64,000 nucleotides of DNA from Solibacillus isronensis (GTDB lineage Bacteria > Bacillota > Bacilli > Bacillales_A > Planococcaceae), in contig NZ_FVZN01000014.1 of NCBI RefSeq assembly GCF_900168685.1, positions 806,001 to 870,000 on the forward strand. Reading direction: 5' to 3'. The translations under genes were made by a program, and so were the position numbers. Below are positions 1 through 9,476 of this stretch, in pieces (positions within the stretch are counted from its first letter, which is position 1; every line of letters starts with the position of its first letter). The notes under the pieces were generated by a model. That model worked only from the letters and a program-made list of their open reading frames with translations, made no database searches and had not been told where the DNA came from.

Positions 1-1
1 T

Positions 2-112
2 TTTTATAGTATTGTTGATAAAATAGGTTGTCGAACGATAGATGTTACAAATCGTGCTGTCGAAGAAACAGCGCACAAAATTATTGATATGCTAGAGCTT
101 GATTGTAGATAG
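2..112 (+). CDS. ppsR: 3' end of PpsR/YqfL-type pyruvate,phosphate dikinase regulatory protein (partial)
   Basis: Only the last 36 codons are in the window; the frame is open from base 2 to TAG at 110-112. The tail reads CRTIDVTNRAVEETAHKI, which fits the conserved C-terminus (DVT-x-R-x-EET) of the kinase/pyrophosphorylase family that switches pyruvate phosphate dikinase or PEP synthase on and off. In B. subtilis yqfL also lies just upstream of dnaG, which supports the call. The intervening yqxD gene of B. subtilis is missing here. Identification rests on a short tail plus synteny. Confidence 0.72.
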   Translation, partial: FYSIVDKIGCRTIDVTNRAVEETAHKIIDMLELDCR

Positions 113-124
113 CAACCATAGCCG

Positions 125-154
125 CCTCTTCAAAAAGGAAGAGGAGGTTTTTTT
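125..154 (+). terminator. Rho-independent terminator after ppsR
   Basis: Perfect 7-bp stem CCTCTTC / GAAGAGG with a short A-rich loop, followed by GAGG and a run of seven T. It isolates ppsR from dnaG. Confidence 0.85.
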
Positions 155-423
155 GGTGGAATAATATTTAAGATTTTTAAGAAACTAAGTGAACGATACT
201 TTTGTTACAGAATAATCTTGCATATATCGCTGAATTTCGACATTTTTAGTTATATTCTGATTATTTTTTTGAAATTATATAGCAACTATAGTCTTTTTGT
301 TTTATAATAATAAAATTGTGGTAAAAATAATTATTATAGGGTAATTACAAATTTGTATAAGAAATTTTGTCGTATTTTAGAGGATATTTGTAATTTATCT
401 CGAATACTGTAGATGGTGATAAT
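155..423. other. AT-rich intergenic region upstream of dnaG, no gene seen
   Basis: About 270 bp, very AT-rich, with stops in all frames. It must carry the promoter of the dnaG-sigA transcript, but I see no -35/-10 pair with good spacing that I would defend. No structured RNA element is recognisable. Confidence 0.6.
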
Positions 424-2253
424 GTGGCTGGAAAAATACCCGAACATGTGATTGAACAAATTCGCTCGCAGTCCGATATAGTCGATGTCATTAGCGATTA
501 TATGCAGTTAACGAAAAGAGGGCGCAACTATTTTGGATTATGTCCATTCCATGGTGAGCAAACACCCTCTTTTTCAGTATCCAGCGATAAACAGATATTT
601 CACTGTTTTGGCTGTGGGGCAGGAGGAAACGCCATTACTTTTGTAATGGATATGGAACATCTGTCGTTTCCGGATGCACTCATTAAACTAAGTCAACGTG
701 CGGGAATCCCGCTTGAAATGGAATTGTCGACTGAGCAATCGATGTCGAATTCGCCCATTTCAAAAAAAGAGCAGCAAATGCGAGAGGCTCATACGTTTGC
801 AGTGGAGTTTTATCATCATATTTTAATGAATACAGAAGATGGCGAACCTGCATTAAATTATTTGCTTGAAAGAGGATTTACACGTGAGCAAATCGAAACA
901 CATCAGATAGGATGGGCGTTGCCGAATTGGGACACGCTGTCAATCTTACTGGAGCGCAAAGGATATGATCTTGAAGAAATGGCCGAAAGCGGTCTGATCA
1001 TTCGTAAAGAAAGTGAAGACAGCTACTTTGACCGTTTCCGAGGACGGATTATGTTTCCGATCCGAGATGAAAATGGAAAAACGATTGCTTTTTCAGGCAG
1101 GATTTTAAATTCCGATGGCGAAGATGCTAAGTACTTAAATAGTCCTGAAACGCCGATCTTCCATAAAAGTCAAGTACTTTATAATTTGGATAAGGCGCGG
1201 GCATCTATCCGTAAATCAAGACAAGTAATTTTAATGGAAGGCTTTATTGATGTTTTAGCAGCAAACCAAGCAGGTATATACAATGCTGTAGCAACGATGG
1301 GTACGTCTCTTACGCCCCAGCATATTACAAAGCTCAAACGCTTAGTTCAGCAAATTACGATTTGCTATGATGGTGATAATGCTGGTTTTGAGGCCGCCAA
1401 GCGTGCTGCACAAATGCTTCATCAAGAACAGATTAAAGTTGAGGTCGCTGTTTTACCAGATAAACTTGATCCGGACGAATACATTCGTACACACGGACAA
1501 GAGGCATTTAAAAATCAAATAATAGAAAAGCCGCACGCTTATATTGCATTTATGATGATGCATGCGAAACGCGGCAAAAATTTTCAATTTGAAAATGACA
1601 CACTTCAATACATTCAAGAAGTTCTGGAAACATTAAAAAATAATACTTCTCCAACTGAACGTGATTTATACATTCGTCAATTGGCAAATGAAACAAATAT
1701 TTCCCAAGAGGCGATTAGTACCCAATTAAGAAAAATGGTCGCGGATAATGTAAAAGAGCAGAAACGCGATCAAAAAATGGTGGAAGAACCAACGCCTCTT
1801 CTCCAAAGGGAGCGTAAAAAAGATGCAACAGACCGTGCGGAAAGTATACTTTTAGCGCATATGTTGCATGATGTAAATATTGTGAATAAAGTTCTCAGAG
1901 AGGGAAATAACGAACCTTTCATCCATGAGGAATATTTATCCGTATTTGTACGTTTAATTGGTTTTTACGAAGAATATGAAATGGCTGATTTCCATCGATT
2001 CGTCGAAGTGTTGGATGATCATGATTTAAGAAAAATCGTGATGGATGCTGCGTTACTTGAACGTGACCCTGATAATGGTGAAGCGGAAATAATTGATTGT
2101 TTAAAGCAAATCGAAAAACGCCGATTAGAACTAAAGATTGAACAATTAAAGCACGATCAAAAAGAAGCAGAAAAAATGCATGAGCATAGACGAGCACTTG
2201 AGATTGCCCAACAGATAATTGCATTAAATAGAAAGATAAAAATGGGCGTTTAA
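424..2253 (+). CDS. dnaG: DNA primase DnaG
   Basis: Synthesises RNA primers at the replication fork together with DnaB helicase. The N-terminal CHC2 zinc finger is complete (C40, H43, C61, C64 in CPFH...FHCFGCGAGG). The TOPRIM catalytic core follows (MEGFIDV near residue 272, CYDGDNAG near 316, DPDEYI near 351), and a helicase-binding C-terminal region ends the 609-residue protein, a normal length. The start is GTG at 424, giving MAGKIPEHVIEQIR, the usual family N-terminus; the ATG two bases earlier is out of frame. The Shine-Dalgarno site is weak. It is followed 30 bp later by sigA, the classic macromolecular-synthesis operon arrangement. Confidence 0.97.
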   Translation: MAGKIPEHVIEQIRSQSDIVDVISDYMQLTKRGRNYFGLCPFHGEQTPSFSVSSDKQIFHCFGCGAGGNAITFVMDMEHLSFPDALIKLSQRAGIPLEMELSTEQSMSNSPISKKEQQMREAHTFAVEFYHHILMNTEDGEPALNYLLERGFTREQIETHQIGWALPNWDTLSILLERKGYDLEEMAESGLIIRKESEDSYFDRFRGRIMFPIRDENGKTIAFSGRILNSDGEDAKYLNSPETPIFHKSQVLYNLDKARASIRKSRQVILMEGFIDVLAANQAGIYNAVATMGTSLTPQHITKLKRLVQQITICYDGDNAGFEAAKRAAQMLHQEQIKVEVAVLPDKLDPDEYIRTHGQEAFKNQIIEKPHAYIAFMMMHAKRGKNFQFENDTLQYIQEVLETLKNNTSPTERDLYIRQLANETNISQEAISTQLRKMVADNVKEQKRDQKMVEEPTPLLQRERKKDATDRAESILLAHMLHDVNIVNKVLREGNNEPFIHEEYLSVFVRLIGFYEEYEMADFHRFVEVLDDHDLRKIVMDAALLERDPDNGEAEIIDCLKQIEKRRLELKIEQLKHDQKEAEKMHEHRRALEIAQQIIALNRKIKMGV

Positions 2254-2283
2254 CGCGATTTGTTTTTAGAAGGAGGAAGGTTT

Positions 2284-3411
2284 ATGGCGGACAAGTCAAA
2301 ACATTCAAAAGATACGGTAGTAAACGGGGTTTCATTAGAGCAGGTAAAAAAGCAACTTTTAGCTAAAGCAAAACAGGTTGGCGAAATGTCAATGAAGGAA
2401 ATCTCTGAAACATTAGCATTTTTTGAACTGGAGAATGAAGAGATTTTCAACTTTGCCGATGAAATCGAAAAAAATGATATAACAGTTGAAGGAAAAGAAG
2501 AATTTGAAGAAGAAGCGCTATCTAAGCAAGAATCAAGCGAAGAAGCTTTCGACTTAAATGATTTAAGTGTTCCTCCTGGCGTTAAAATTAATGACCCGGT
2601 ACGTATGTATTTAAAAGAAATCGGACGTGTGGATTTACTTTCTGCTGATCAGGAAATCCGTTTAGCGGAACGTATCGAACAAGGTGATGAAGAAGCACGT
2701 AAACGTCTGGCAGAAGCGAATTTACGTCTTGTAGTTTCGATTGCGAAACGCTATGTAGGCCGTGGGATGCTGTTCCTGGATCTTATTCAGGAAGGAAACA
2801 TGGGTCTGATTAAAGCAGTTGAAAAATTTGACCACCGTAAAGGGTTCAAGTTCTCGACTTATGCTACTTGGTGGATTCGTCAAGCGATTACACGTGCGAT
2901 TGCCGACCAGGCTCGTACAATCCGAATTCCGGTACACATGGTTGAAACAATCAACAAATTAATCCGTGTACAACGTCAGCTTCTTCAGGATTTAGGCCGT
3001 GAACCTTCTCCGGAGGAAATCGGGGAGGAAATGGATTTAACACCTGAAAAAGTTCGTGAAATTCTTAAAATTGCCCAAGAGCCAGTATCATTGGAAACAC
3101 CAATTGGTGAAGAAGACGATTCACATTTAGGTGACTTCATTGAAGACTCGGAAGCACAATCTCCTTCTGATCACGCAGCATATGAGTTATTGAAGGAGCA
3201 GTTAGAAGACGTGCTGGATACATTAACAGACCGTGAAGAAAACGTATTGCGTTTACGTTTCGGTTTAGATGATGGCCGTACGCGCACTTTGGAAGAAGTA
3301 GGTAAAGTGTTTGGCGTTACACGTGAACGTATTCGTCAAATTGAGGCGAAAGCATTACGTAAACTGCGTCATCCATCTCGCTCAAAACGCTTAAAAGATT
3401 TCTTAGAATAA
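2284..3411 (+). CDS. sigA: RNA polymerase primary sigma factor SigA (RpoD)
   Basis: Housekeeping sigma-70 factor, 375 aa. Region 1.1 is at the N-terminus (about 1-80), region 1.2 begins at [12 protein letters not shown], region 2 contains [11 protein letters not shown] and the -10 recognition and melting segment [16 protein letters not shown], and region 4 contains [23 protein letters not shown], the -35 binding helix-turn-helix. I chose ATG 2284 because it follows AGAAGGAGGAAGG at ideal spacing; an in-frame upstream start at 2260 would contain the ribosome site. It is probably co-transcribed with dnaG (30-bp gap) and followed by a terminator. Confidence 0.97.
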   Translation: MADKSKHSKDTVVNGVSLEQVKKQLLAKAKQVGEMSMKEISETLAFFELENEEIFNFADEIEKNDITVEGKEEFEEEALSKQESSEEAFDLNDLSVPPGVKINDPVRMYLKEIGRVDLLSADQEIRLAERIEQGDEEARKRLAEANLRLVVSIAKRYVGRGMLFLDLIQEGNMGLIKAVEKFDHRKGFKFSTYATWWIRQAITRAIADQARTIRIPVHMVETINKLIRVQRQLLQDLGREPSPEEIGEEMDLTPEKVREILKIAQEPVSLETPIGEEDDSHLGDFIEDSEAQSPSDHAAYELLKEQLEDVLDTLTDREENVLRLRFGLDDGRTRTLEEVGKVFGVTRERIRQIEAKALRKLRHPSRSKRLKDFLE

Positions 3412-3423
3412 GCTAAACAGAGA

Positions 3424-3459
3424 AAAGATGAAGGAGTATTTTACTCTTCATCTTTTTTT
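3424..3459 (+). terminator. Rho-independent terminator after sigA
   Basis: Arms AAGATGAAGGAGTA and TACTCTTCATCTT pair with one bulged G and run into seven T. Confidence 0.88.
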
Positions 3460-3581
3460 GTGTAACTATAGCAGGTAATTACTATTTTCCGAGAATAATG
3501 GTATTGCTTTTTACCGATGTTGTTCATTCAGGAATTATTTACAATATGATAGAGCATATAAATCAGATTTGGAGCGAAACG

Positions 3582-4136
3582 ATGTCAAATCCTAAAAAAC
3601 AAATTATTATGAATGAAATTACGTTCTGGAAACAAAACAAAATGTTGCCGGAGCATTATTGCGATTTTTTGATGACCCTCTATTCGGAAGGAAACCAACA
3701 GGAAGAAATTGCAGGAAAATCAAAAAATGCCGTCATTAATGTCGAAAAACGCAGAAATCGCAATGTATCATTGTTCTTCCCGATTAGTGCAATTGTTATT
3801 TTGCTGCTGCTGTTTACAATGCAGTTCGAATGGGTTGTCATTGCAGTTGCCGCTGTATTCTCAGCAGGCTCTCTGATCGGGGCTATCTATTTTGCAAAAA
3901 GAAATCATCTGATGGCAGTAATGCTGCAGCTGGCGACTGCTTTATCCATTTTAGGTGTTACTTTGAAAGTGAGTACAACCTATTTCGGCGGCAACAATGA
4001 AATGCTTTATATCATCCTTATTGTAAACTGTGTATTTTGGCTGTTAAGCGGCATCATGCTGAAGATTATTTATTTTACGATTTCAGGCATTCTTGGGTTA
4101 ATTGCCATCATTAGTGCATGGATTTATTTTCTATAG
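3582..4136 (+). CDS. Uncharacterised integral membrane protein
   Basis: 184 aa. The N-terminal ~60 residues are soluble and polar (MSNPKKQIIMNEITFWKQNK...), followed by about five hydrophobic segments up to the C-terminus. ATG 3582 is preferred because GGAGCG lies 6 bases upstream; an in-frame ATG at 3498 has no ribosome site and would add a poor 28-residue leader. It is a single-gene unit between two terminators. No catalytic motif is visible. I do not recognise the family, and the sigA neighbourhood does not suggest a function. Confidence 0.75.
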   Translation: MSNPKKQIIMNEITFWKQNKMLPEHYCDFLMTLYSEGNQQEEIAGKSKNAVINVEKRRNRNVSLFFPISAIVILLLLFTMQFEWVVIAVAAVFSAGSLIGAIYFAKRNHLMAVMLQLATALSILGVTLKVSTTYFGGNNEMLYIILIVNCVFWLLSGIMLKIIYFTISGILGLIAIISAWIYFL

Positions 4137-4175
4137 GAAGTTCAAAATAATACATATACCTTATACTATTCTTTG

Positions 4176-4217
4176 AAGCTATGCGGAAGTCTCGGAACTT
4201 TTATGCATAGCTTTTTT
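4176..4217 (+). terminator. Rho-independent terminator
   Basis: Perfect 9-bp arms AAGCTATGC / GCATAGCTT separated by 20 bases and followed by a T run; it ends the membrane-protein unit. Confidence 0.8.
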
Positions 4218-4324
4218 GTATCTGTTTTACAAAATACTCTGTAAAATGCATATATTTTCTGTAAAAATACATATTTTTAGATTACAATAGAGTTGAAATG
4301 AAATAGGCTGAGAGGATGAATGGT

Positions 4325-5461
4325 ATGCATTTTGATTTAACAACAGAGCAAGCGATGTTACAAAAGATGATACGTGAGTTTTCGGATGAAGTAGTGGCAC
4401 CAGGAGCAGTCGAGCGTGATAAAACGAAAGCCTTCCCAGTAGAAATTTTTAAAGAACTTTCCAATATGGGAATTATGGGTCTGCCGTTTCCTGAACAATA
4501 TGGCGGGGCAGGTGCAGATACAATCAGCTTTGCCATCGTTACAGAAGAGTTGAGCCGTACATGTGCTTCGACAGGTATTACATATTCGGCTCATATTTCA
4601 TTAGGCGGTGCGCCACTCTATTTATTCGGTACGGAAGCGCAGAAGGAAAAATACTTAACGCCAATCTGTACGGGTGAATCATTCGGTGCATTCGGTCTAA
4701 CAGAGCCTAATGCCGGTTCTGATGCAGGCGGCACAGAAACTACCGCTGTGTTGAATAATGGGGAATTTGTCATTAACGGGTCGAAAGTTTTTATTACAAA
4801 TGCAAGTTATGCCAAACATTTAGCATTAACAGCAATTACAAATCGGGATGGAAACAAAAAAGAAATTAGCGCCATTATTGTCCCGACAGATGCAAAAGGA
4901 TTTACGATCAAGTCGGAATACGAAAAGATGGGCTTAAATGCTTCGAATACAACAGAATTGATTTTAGAAAATGTCCAGGTCCCGGAAGAGAACTTGCTTG
5001 GGGTACGGGGGAATGGCTTCAAACAGTTTTTAACAACACTGGACGGCGGCCGGATCGGTATTGCGGCAATGGCTGTTGGTATCGCACAGGGCGCATTAAA
5101 TAAAGCCGTTCAATATGCAAAAGAACGCAAGCAATTCGGAAAGGCGCTGGCGGAGTTTCAGGCAACTCAGTTTAAACTGGCTGATATGGAGGTAAAAATA
5201 CAATTAGCACGGACATTTGTCTATAAAGCGGCGTGGCTGAAAGATCAGGGACGTCCATTTGGAAAAGAAGCTGCTATCGCAAAATACTATGCTTCTGAGA
5301 TGGCAATGGAAGTTTGTGATGAAGCAATTCAAATTCATGGCGGCTACGGCTATATGAAAGAGTATGAAGTAGAGCGCTTTTTACGTGATGCAAAACTTTT
5401 GGAAATCGGTGAAGGCACATCAGAAGTACAGAAAATGGTAATTGCAAGACATATATTATGA
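4325..5461 (+). CDS. Acyl-CoA dehydrogenase (short-chain/butyryl type)
   Basis: FAD-dependent alpha,beta-dehydrogenation of acyl-CoA in fatty or branched-chain acid breakdown, 378 aa. It has the three-domain ACAD layout: helical N-domain, middle beta domain with FGLTEPNAGSDAGG and FITNAS, and C-terminal helical domain with YAKERKQFGK, IHGGYGY and LLEIGEGTSE, where Glu363 is the expected catalytic base. ATG 4325 has GAGAGG ten bases upstream; an ATG at 4316 abuts that site. No electron-transfer flavoprotein or enoyl-CoA hydratase gene is adjacent; the thiolase at 41.9 kb may serve the same pathway. Substrate chain length cannot be told from sequence alone. Confidence 0.92.
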   Translation: MHFDLTTEQAMLQKMIREFSDEVVAPGAVERDKTKAFPVEIFKELSNMGIMGLPFPEQYGGAGADTISFAIVTEELSRTCASTGITYSAHISLGGAPLYLFGTEAQKEKYLTPICTGESFGAFGLTEPNAGSDAGGTETTAVLNNGEFVINGSKVFITNASYAKHLALTAITNRDGNKKEISAIIVPTDAKGFTIKSEYEKMGLNASNTTELILENVQVPEENLLGVRGNGFKQFLTTLDGGRIGIAAMAVGIAQGALNKAVQYAKERKQFGKALAEFQATQFKLADMEVKIQLARTFVYKAAWLKDQGRPFGKEAAIAKYYASEMAMEVCDEAIQIHGGYGYMKEYEVERFLRDAKLLEIGEGTSEVQKMVIARHIL

Positions 5462-5610
5462 TAGAAATTGCAAATTGGTAAAATTGTTACAAAGCTAGTA
5501 AAACTTGTTCATAAACTCTTTCAGTTTTCTATAGAATCAAGTACAATTAAATTGTTTACTAGGCAAAAGTCTAGCATGAAATAGAATATTTAATGAGGGA
5601 GGGGAACGCA

Positions 5611-5949
5611 ATGAGAAACAATCCACTTATTCCTTACGTACTTATCATGGCATTCGGTATCGGACTAATTTTCTTCATGTCATTTGAGGGTGCAGCTGAT
5701 AAAAACAGTGCGGACGGCGAACATTCAGGGGAAACTGCTGAATTAAATGGTGAAGATATTGCTCAAAAGAACTGTATTTCGTGCCACGGTGGTGATTTAA
5801 CTGGTGGTGGAGGTCCTTCAATCGTTGGATTAGATGCTGAGCATATTAAAGATTACGCATTAAATGGTTCGGAAAACGGCGCTATGCCACCAATTCTTAA
5901 AAATGAAGCGGAAGCAGATGCTGTAGCTGAATATATTTCAGGTTTATAA
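5611..5949 (+). CDS. cccA: Membrane-anchored cytochrome c550 (CccA)
   Basis: 112 aa. One uncleaved N-terminal membrane anchor (about residues 4-24), a polar linker, then a small monohaem c domain with CISCH (C55, C58, H59) and the probable distal ligand Met92 in GAMPP. It carries electrons on the outer face of the membrane to a cytochrome oxidase. Start ATG 5611 follows GAGGGAGGGG; the ATG at 5593 precedes that site. B. subtilis cccA likewise sits beside sigA and trmK. A terminator follows directly. Confidence 0.95.
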   Translation: MRNNPLIPYVLIMAFGIGLIFFMSFEGAADKNSADGEHSGETAELNGEDIAQKNCISCHGGDLTGGGGPSIVGLDAEHIKDYALNGSENGAMPPILKNEAEADAVAEYISGL

Positions 5950-5958
5950 TGAATAGCC

Positions 5959-5996
5959 AAGTGCAGAAACGGAGTGATCCTGTTCTGCACTTTTTT
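5959..5996 (+). terminator. Rho-independent terminator after cccA
   Basis: 10-bp arms AAGTGCAGAA / TTCTGCACTT with a 12-base loop, then six T. Confidence 0.9.
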
Positions 5997-6075
5997 GTAT
6001 TCTGGAAAGAGACGTTTATGTAAAAGTTCTATATAATAGGGGTAGTTTGTGATATAGAAAAGAGGATATATAAAT

Positions 6076-6771
6076 ATGAACGCACAAAAACTTTCAAAAC
6101 GACTTGAAACGGTCGCTTCATTTGTCCCGACAGGAGCAATTGTAGCGGACATCGGAAGTGACCATGCCTATTTACCATGTTATTTAGTGCATAAAGGAAT
6201 TGCTGCGCGTGCAGTAGCGGGCGAGGTTGTAAAAGGACCTTATGAATCAGCCGTAAAACAAGTTCGCACTGAAGGCTTAACAGATAAAATTACAGTACGC
6301 ATGGCAGATGGACTGGCTGCTGTTGAAGAAGCGGATGAAATTACAGCTGTTACAATTGCAGGGATGGGCGGACCATTGATCGTGTCCATTTTGGAAAAGC
6401 ATCCACAAGCTTTAAAAACGGTAACCCGTTTAATTTTGCAGCCGAATATTCATGCAAAAGCGATCCGTGAATGGGCAATGGCAAATGGCTGGGCAATCCA
6501 GGATGAGGTCATTTTAGAAGAGGACGGAAAAATTTATGAGGTCCTTGTATTACAGCGTGGAGAAATGAAATTAAATGAAGCGCAAACTCTGCTTGGGCCA
6601 AAGCTGATGGAAACGAAAGTACCTGTTTTCATTGAAAAATGGTCACGTGAAATCGCAAATTGGCAGCGTGTTCAGCAAGCGATTTCAGAAGCGGAAAAAA
6701 CACCTGAAAATCAGGAAAAGTATGAACAACTGACACATTACATTAAAATGGTACAGGAGGCGATTGCGTGA
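6076..6771 (+). CDS. trmK: tRNA (adenine(22)-N1)-methyltransferase TrmK
   Basis: Methylates A22 in tRNA with S-adenosylmethionine. The 231-residue protein has the Rossmann motif VADIGSDHAYLP (about residues 23-34), AGMGGP in the motif IV region, and a C-terminal coiled helical segment rich in Glu and Lys, as in B. subtilis YqfN. ATG 6076 has AAAGAGGA upstream. The stop overlaps the GTG start of the nif3 gene by 4 bases (GTGA), so the two are translationally coupled as in other Bacillales. Confidence 0.95.
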   Translation: MNAQKLSKRLETVASFVPTGAIVADIGSDHAYLPCYLVHKGIAARAVAGEVVKGPYESAVKQVRTEGLTDKITVRMADGLAAVEEADEITAVTIAGMGGPLIVSILEKHPQALKTVTRLILQPNIHAKAIREWAMANGWAIQDEVILEEDGKIYEVLVLQRGEMKLNEAQTLLGPKLMETKVPVFIEKWSREIANWQRVQQAISEAEKTPENQEKYEQLTHYIKMVQEAIA

Positions 6772-7889
6772 AATCCGTAAATGGCAATGAGATTATCCAA
6801 CTATTTGAATCATGGTCACCTAAAAAATATGCATGCATGCCGAATGACCCGATCGGATTGGCCATTGGTACATTAAATAAGACAGTAACAAAAGTGCTTG
6901 TCACACTGGACGTGACAAATGAAGTCGTTGATGAGGCAATTGAGAACGGCTGTGAGCTTATTATTGCACACCATCCGCCGATCTTCATGAAGCTTTCAAA
7001 CTTGCGTACAGATAATCCAAAAGGGGCACTGTATGAAAAGTGCCTGAAAAATGATATTGCAGTGTATGCAGCGCACACGAATCTCGATGTAGCACCGGGC
7101 GGAGTCAATGATTTATTGGCAGATGCACTAAAACTGGAAGATCGCAAAATTCTGGAGGTTACCTTCGAAGAAAAAATGATGAAGCTAGCCGTATTCGTTC
7201 CTGTCGATGACGCAGATGCGTTACGTGATGTGCTGGCTAAAGCCGGAGCAGGTCGTTTAGGCCACTATGAGGCGTGCAGCTATACATTGCAAGGTAAAGG
7301 TCGTTTCCGCGCCACAGAAGGAGCAGATCCGGCTGTAGGGGAAATCGGTGAGCTTCACATCGAAGAAGAGGAAAAGGTGGAAGTCGTATTCCCGCAATCG
7401 ATGAAAAATAAAATATTAAAGGCTATGCTAAACAATCATCCGTATGAAGAGCCTGCCTATGATCTGTTTACGATGGATGTTGATACGAATGCACAAGGAC
7501 TTGGCCGAATCGGTAAGCTAAAAGAGCCGATGACATTACAGGAATTTGCCGGGTTTGTGAAAGTGCAGCTGGATGTGCCTTGTCTGCGCGCAGTTGGACC
7601 TTTGGATCGTATTGTCCAGAAGGTTGCAGTTGTCGGGGGAGACGGCAATAAATATATTCGCACTGCAAAATATGCAGGGGCAGATGTATTTGTAACAGGA
7701 GATATCGGCTTCCATATGGCACAGGATGCAGAAGTGGATGGCTTAAGCATTATTGATCCGGGTCATCATGTTGAAAAGGTCATGATTAAAGGCGTGGCAG
7801 AAAAAATGACTTCTTTATGTGCAGATCAAAAATTACCTGTTGAATTTATACAGTCAAAAATCAATACAGAACCTTTCAAGTTTATTTAA
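6768..7889 (+). CDS. Nif3-like dinuclear metal centre hexameric protein (YqfO)
   Basis: 373 aa. The two halves of the NIF3 fold carry metal ligands in IIAHHPP (H68, H69), AAHTNLDVAPGG, and near the C-terminus GDIGFHMAQDA and DPGHHVEK. Between them, about residues 125-235, is the PII/CutA-like insert typical of the Bacillus YqfO subgroup. The biochemical role is unsettled; some databases name it GTP cyclohydrolase 1 type 2. GTG start coupled to trmK. A terminator shared with the opposing dctP follows. Confidence 0.92.
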   Translation: MKSVNGNEIIQLFESWSPKKYACMPNDPIGLAIGTLNKTVTKVLVTLDVTNEVVDEAIENGCELIIAHHPPIFMKLSNLRTDNPKGALYEKCLKNDIAVYAAHTNLDVAPGGVNDLLADALKLEDRKILEVTFEEKMMKLAVFVPVDDADALRDVLAKAGAGRLGHYEACSYTLQGKGRFRATEGADPAVGEIGELHIEEEEKVEVVFPQSMKNKILKAMLNNHPYEEPAYDLFTMDVDTNAQGLGRIGKLKEPMTLQEFAGFVKVQLDVPCLRAVGPLDRIVQKVAVVGGDGNKYIRTAKYAGADVFVTGDIGFHMAQDAEVDGLSIIDPGHHVEKVMIKGVAEKMTSLCADQKLPVEFIQSKINTEPFKFI

Positions 7890-7900
7890 TATGAACAACA

Positions 7901-7936
7901 AAAAGCCCATTTTTCTCGAGTGAGAAATGGGCTTTT
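7901..7936. terminator. Bidirectional terminator between nif3 and dctP
   Basis: AAAAGCCCATTT...AAATGGGCTTTT hairpin with A and T runs on the two sides, serving both converging genes. Confidence 0.88.
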
Positions 7937-7968
7937 ACTTAAGAGTTTTCGCCTTATAATTGAAATTT

Positions 7969-9222
7969 CTAATTACGTACAGGAATCGCCTTTGCAGCCA
8001 TTTCCTCGTCAAAGTCATTTTCCGATTTTGCCACTACGACACATGCTACACCATTACCAATAATGTTTGTTACAGCACGAGCTTCAGACATAAAACGGTC
8101 AACCCCGATTAATAATGCAATTCCTTCAAGTGGTACCATCGGGAATGCAGCTAATGTTGCAGCTAATGTAATGAATCCTGAACCCGTTACACCGGCAGCC
8201 CCTTTTGAAGTAATCATTAATACCCCAAGAAGTGTGATAATTTCCAACCAAGATAAATCAACACCATATGCTTGTGCGATAAATAATGCTGCCATCGATA
8301 AGTAAATAGATGTTCCGTCCAAGTTAAAGGAATACCCGGTAGGTACTACTAAACCTACTACTTGCTTTCCGCAACCGTAGTTTTCTAACTTTCGCATCAT
8401 CGCCGGTAAAGCCGATTCAGAAGAAGATGTACCGATTACGATAAAAATTTCTTCTTTAATATAGGCAATGAAGCGGAAAATGTTGAAGTTAAAGTATTTC
8501 GCAATTAAGCCTAGCACGACTATAACAAACAGAAACATTGTAATATATACTGCGGCCATTAAAAGACCAAGGGATTTTAAAGAACCTAAACCGAAATTAC
8601 CAATTGTGTAAGCCATTGCACCGAACGCACCGATAGGCGAGAATTTCATTACAATCCCAACGATTTTGAAGAAAATTTCAGATACTTGTTCAAAAAATGT
8701 TATGACAGGACGCGTTTTTTCGCCTAAAGATGCCGTAGCAATACCGAATAGTACAGCAGCAAATAAAGTAGGAAGTAAAGCACCTTCAGCTAATGCACCG
8801 ACAAAGTTTTCAGGAATAATATCGTAAATGAACCCGCTTAAACCAGCTTCACTATTTTCTTCAGCAGCAGTTGTATATTTCGAAATATCCGTTTCTCCAG
8901 CTTTAGACGTATCGATTCCAGCACCTGCATTTATGACAACAGCTACCATAATACCAATTGCAAGAGCGATTGTAGATACAATTTCGAAGTAAAGTAATGC
9001 CTTACCGCCGATTTTACCAACCTTTTTCATATCACCCATGCCACCAATACCAATAACAACCGTTAAGAAGATAATTGGAGCGATTAACATTTTAATTAAT
9101 TTAATAAATAAGTCAGCTAAAATTTTAAGGCTTGCGCCGAACTCTGGCCAAAATGCACCGACGATAACGCCAAGAATGATGGCGATAATTACTTGGACTG
9201 TTAGATTTTTTAGTAATTTCAA
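7969..9222 (-). CDS. dctP: C4-dicarboxylate/proton (or sodium) symporter DctP, DAACS family
   Basis: 417 aa with 8-9 membrane segments and the DAACS signatures: SSSESALP at the re-entrant loop, GYSFNLDGTSIYL and the ASKGAAGVTGSG loop. The N-terminus MKLLKNLTVQVIIAIILGVIVG closely resembles B. subtilis DctP/DctA. A glutamate transporter of the same family is possible, but neighbouring dctB, dctS and dctR argue for succinate, fumarate and malate uptake. The start is TTG at 9222, with AGAGGGGG about 10 bases upstream. A CcpA-type cre lies 27 bases upstream of the start codon. Confidence 0.9.
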   Translation of the reverse strand: MKLLKNLTVQVIIAIILGVIVGAFWPEFGASLKILADLFIKLIKMLIAPIIFLTVVIGIGGMGDMKKVGKIGGKALLYFEIVSTIALAIGIMVAVVINAGAGIDTSKAGETDISKYTTAAEENSEAGLSGFIYDIIPENFVGALAEGALLPTLFAAVLFGIATASLGEKTRPVITFFEQVSEIFFKIVGIVMKFSPIGAFGAMAYTIGNFGLGSLKSLGLLMAAVYITMFLFVIVVLGLIAKYFNFNIFRFIAYIKEEIFIVIGTSSSESALPAMMRKLENYGCGKQVVGLVVPTGYSFNLDGTSIYLSMAALFIAQAYGVDLSWLEIITLLGVLMITSKGAAGVTGSGFITLAATLAAFPMVPLEGIALLIGVDRFMSEARAVTNIIGNGVACVVVAKSENDFDEEMAAKAIPVRN

Positions 9223-9248
9223 TTTTGCTTCCCCCTCTGATTTATCTT

Positions 9249-9262
9249 TGGTAACGTTTACA
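9249..9262 (-). promoter_or_regulatory. Candidate cre (CcpA site) upstream of dctP
   Basis: Read on the minus strand it is TGTAAACGTTACCA, matching the cre consensus TGWAANCGNTNWCA at 13 of 14 positions. Its place between the presumed promoter and the TTG start suits repression by glucose, which is known for dctP in B. subtilis. Binding itself is inferred. Confidence 0.65.
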
Positions 9263-9431
9263 TTTGCAATAATAACGTAGGATTATTCGGAATATTTATT
9301 TTGTTGATAAAAAACATATCGTTCATTTTGGTCTTTTTTTTACGGCAATGATATGAAACCTTGATATAGCAAGGGGTTGCTTTGTTATAATACTGTTGTA
9401 ATAATTAGAGTTTTTGTACTATAACAAAAAG

Positions 9432-9456
9432 AAAAACTACTTATTTTCATAAGTAG
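9432..9456 (-). terminator. Terminator after dctB
   Basis: On the minus strand ACTACTTA-TGAAAA-TAAGTAGT is followed by five T; it lies 21 bases after the dctB stop. Confidence 0.8.
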
Positions 9457-9476
9457 TCGAATATTGTTTATTTTGG

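Noticed and set aside
9361-9391. Plus-strand promoter TTGATA / TATAAT
   Set aside because: Spacing is 19 bp and the only downstream plus-strand target would be antisense to dctB; no supporting gene.
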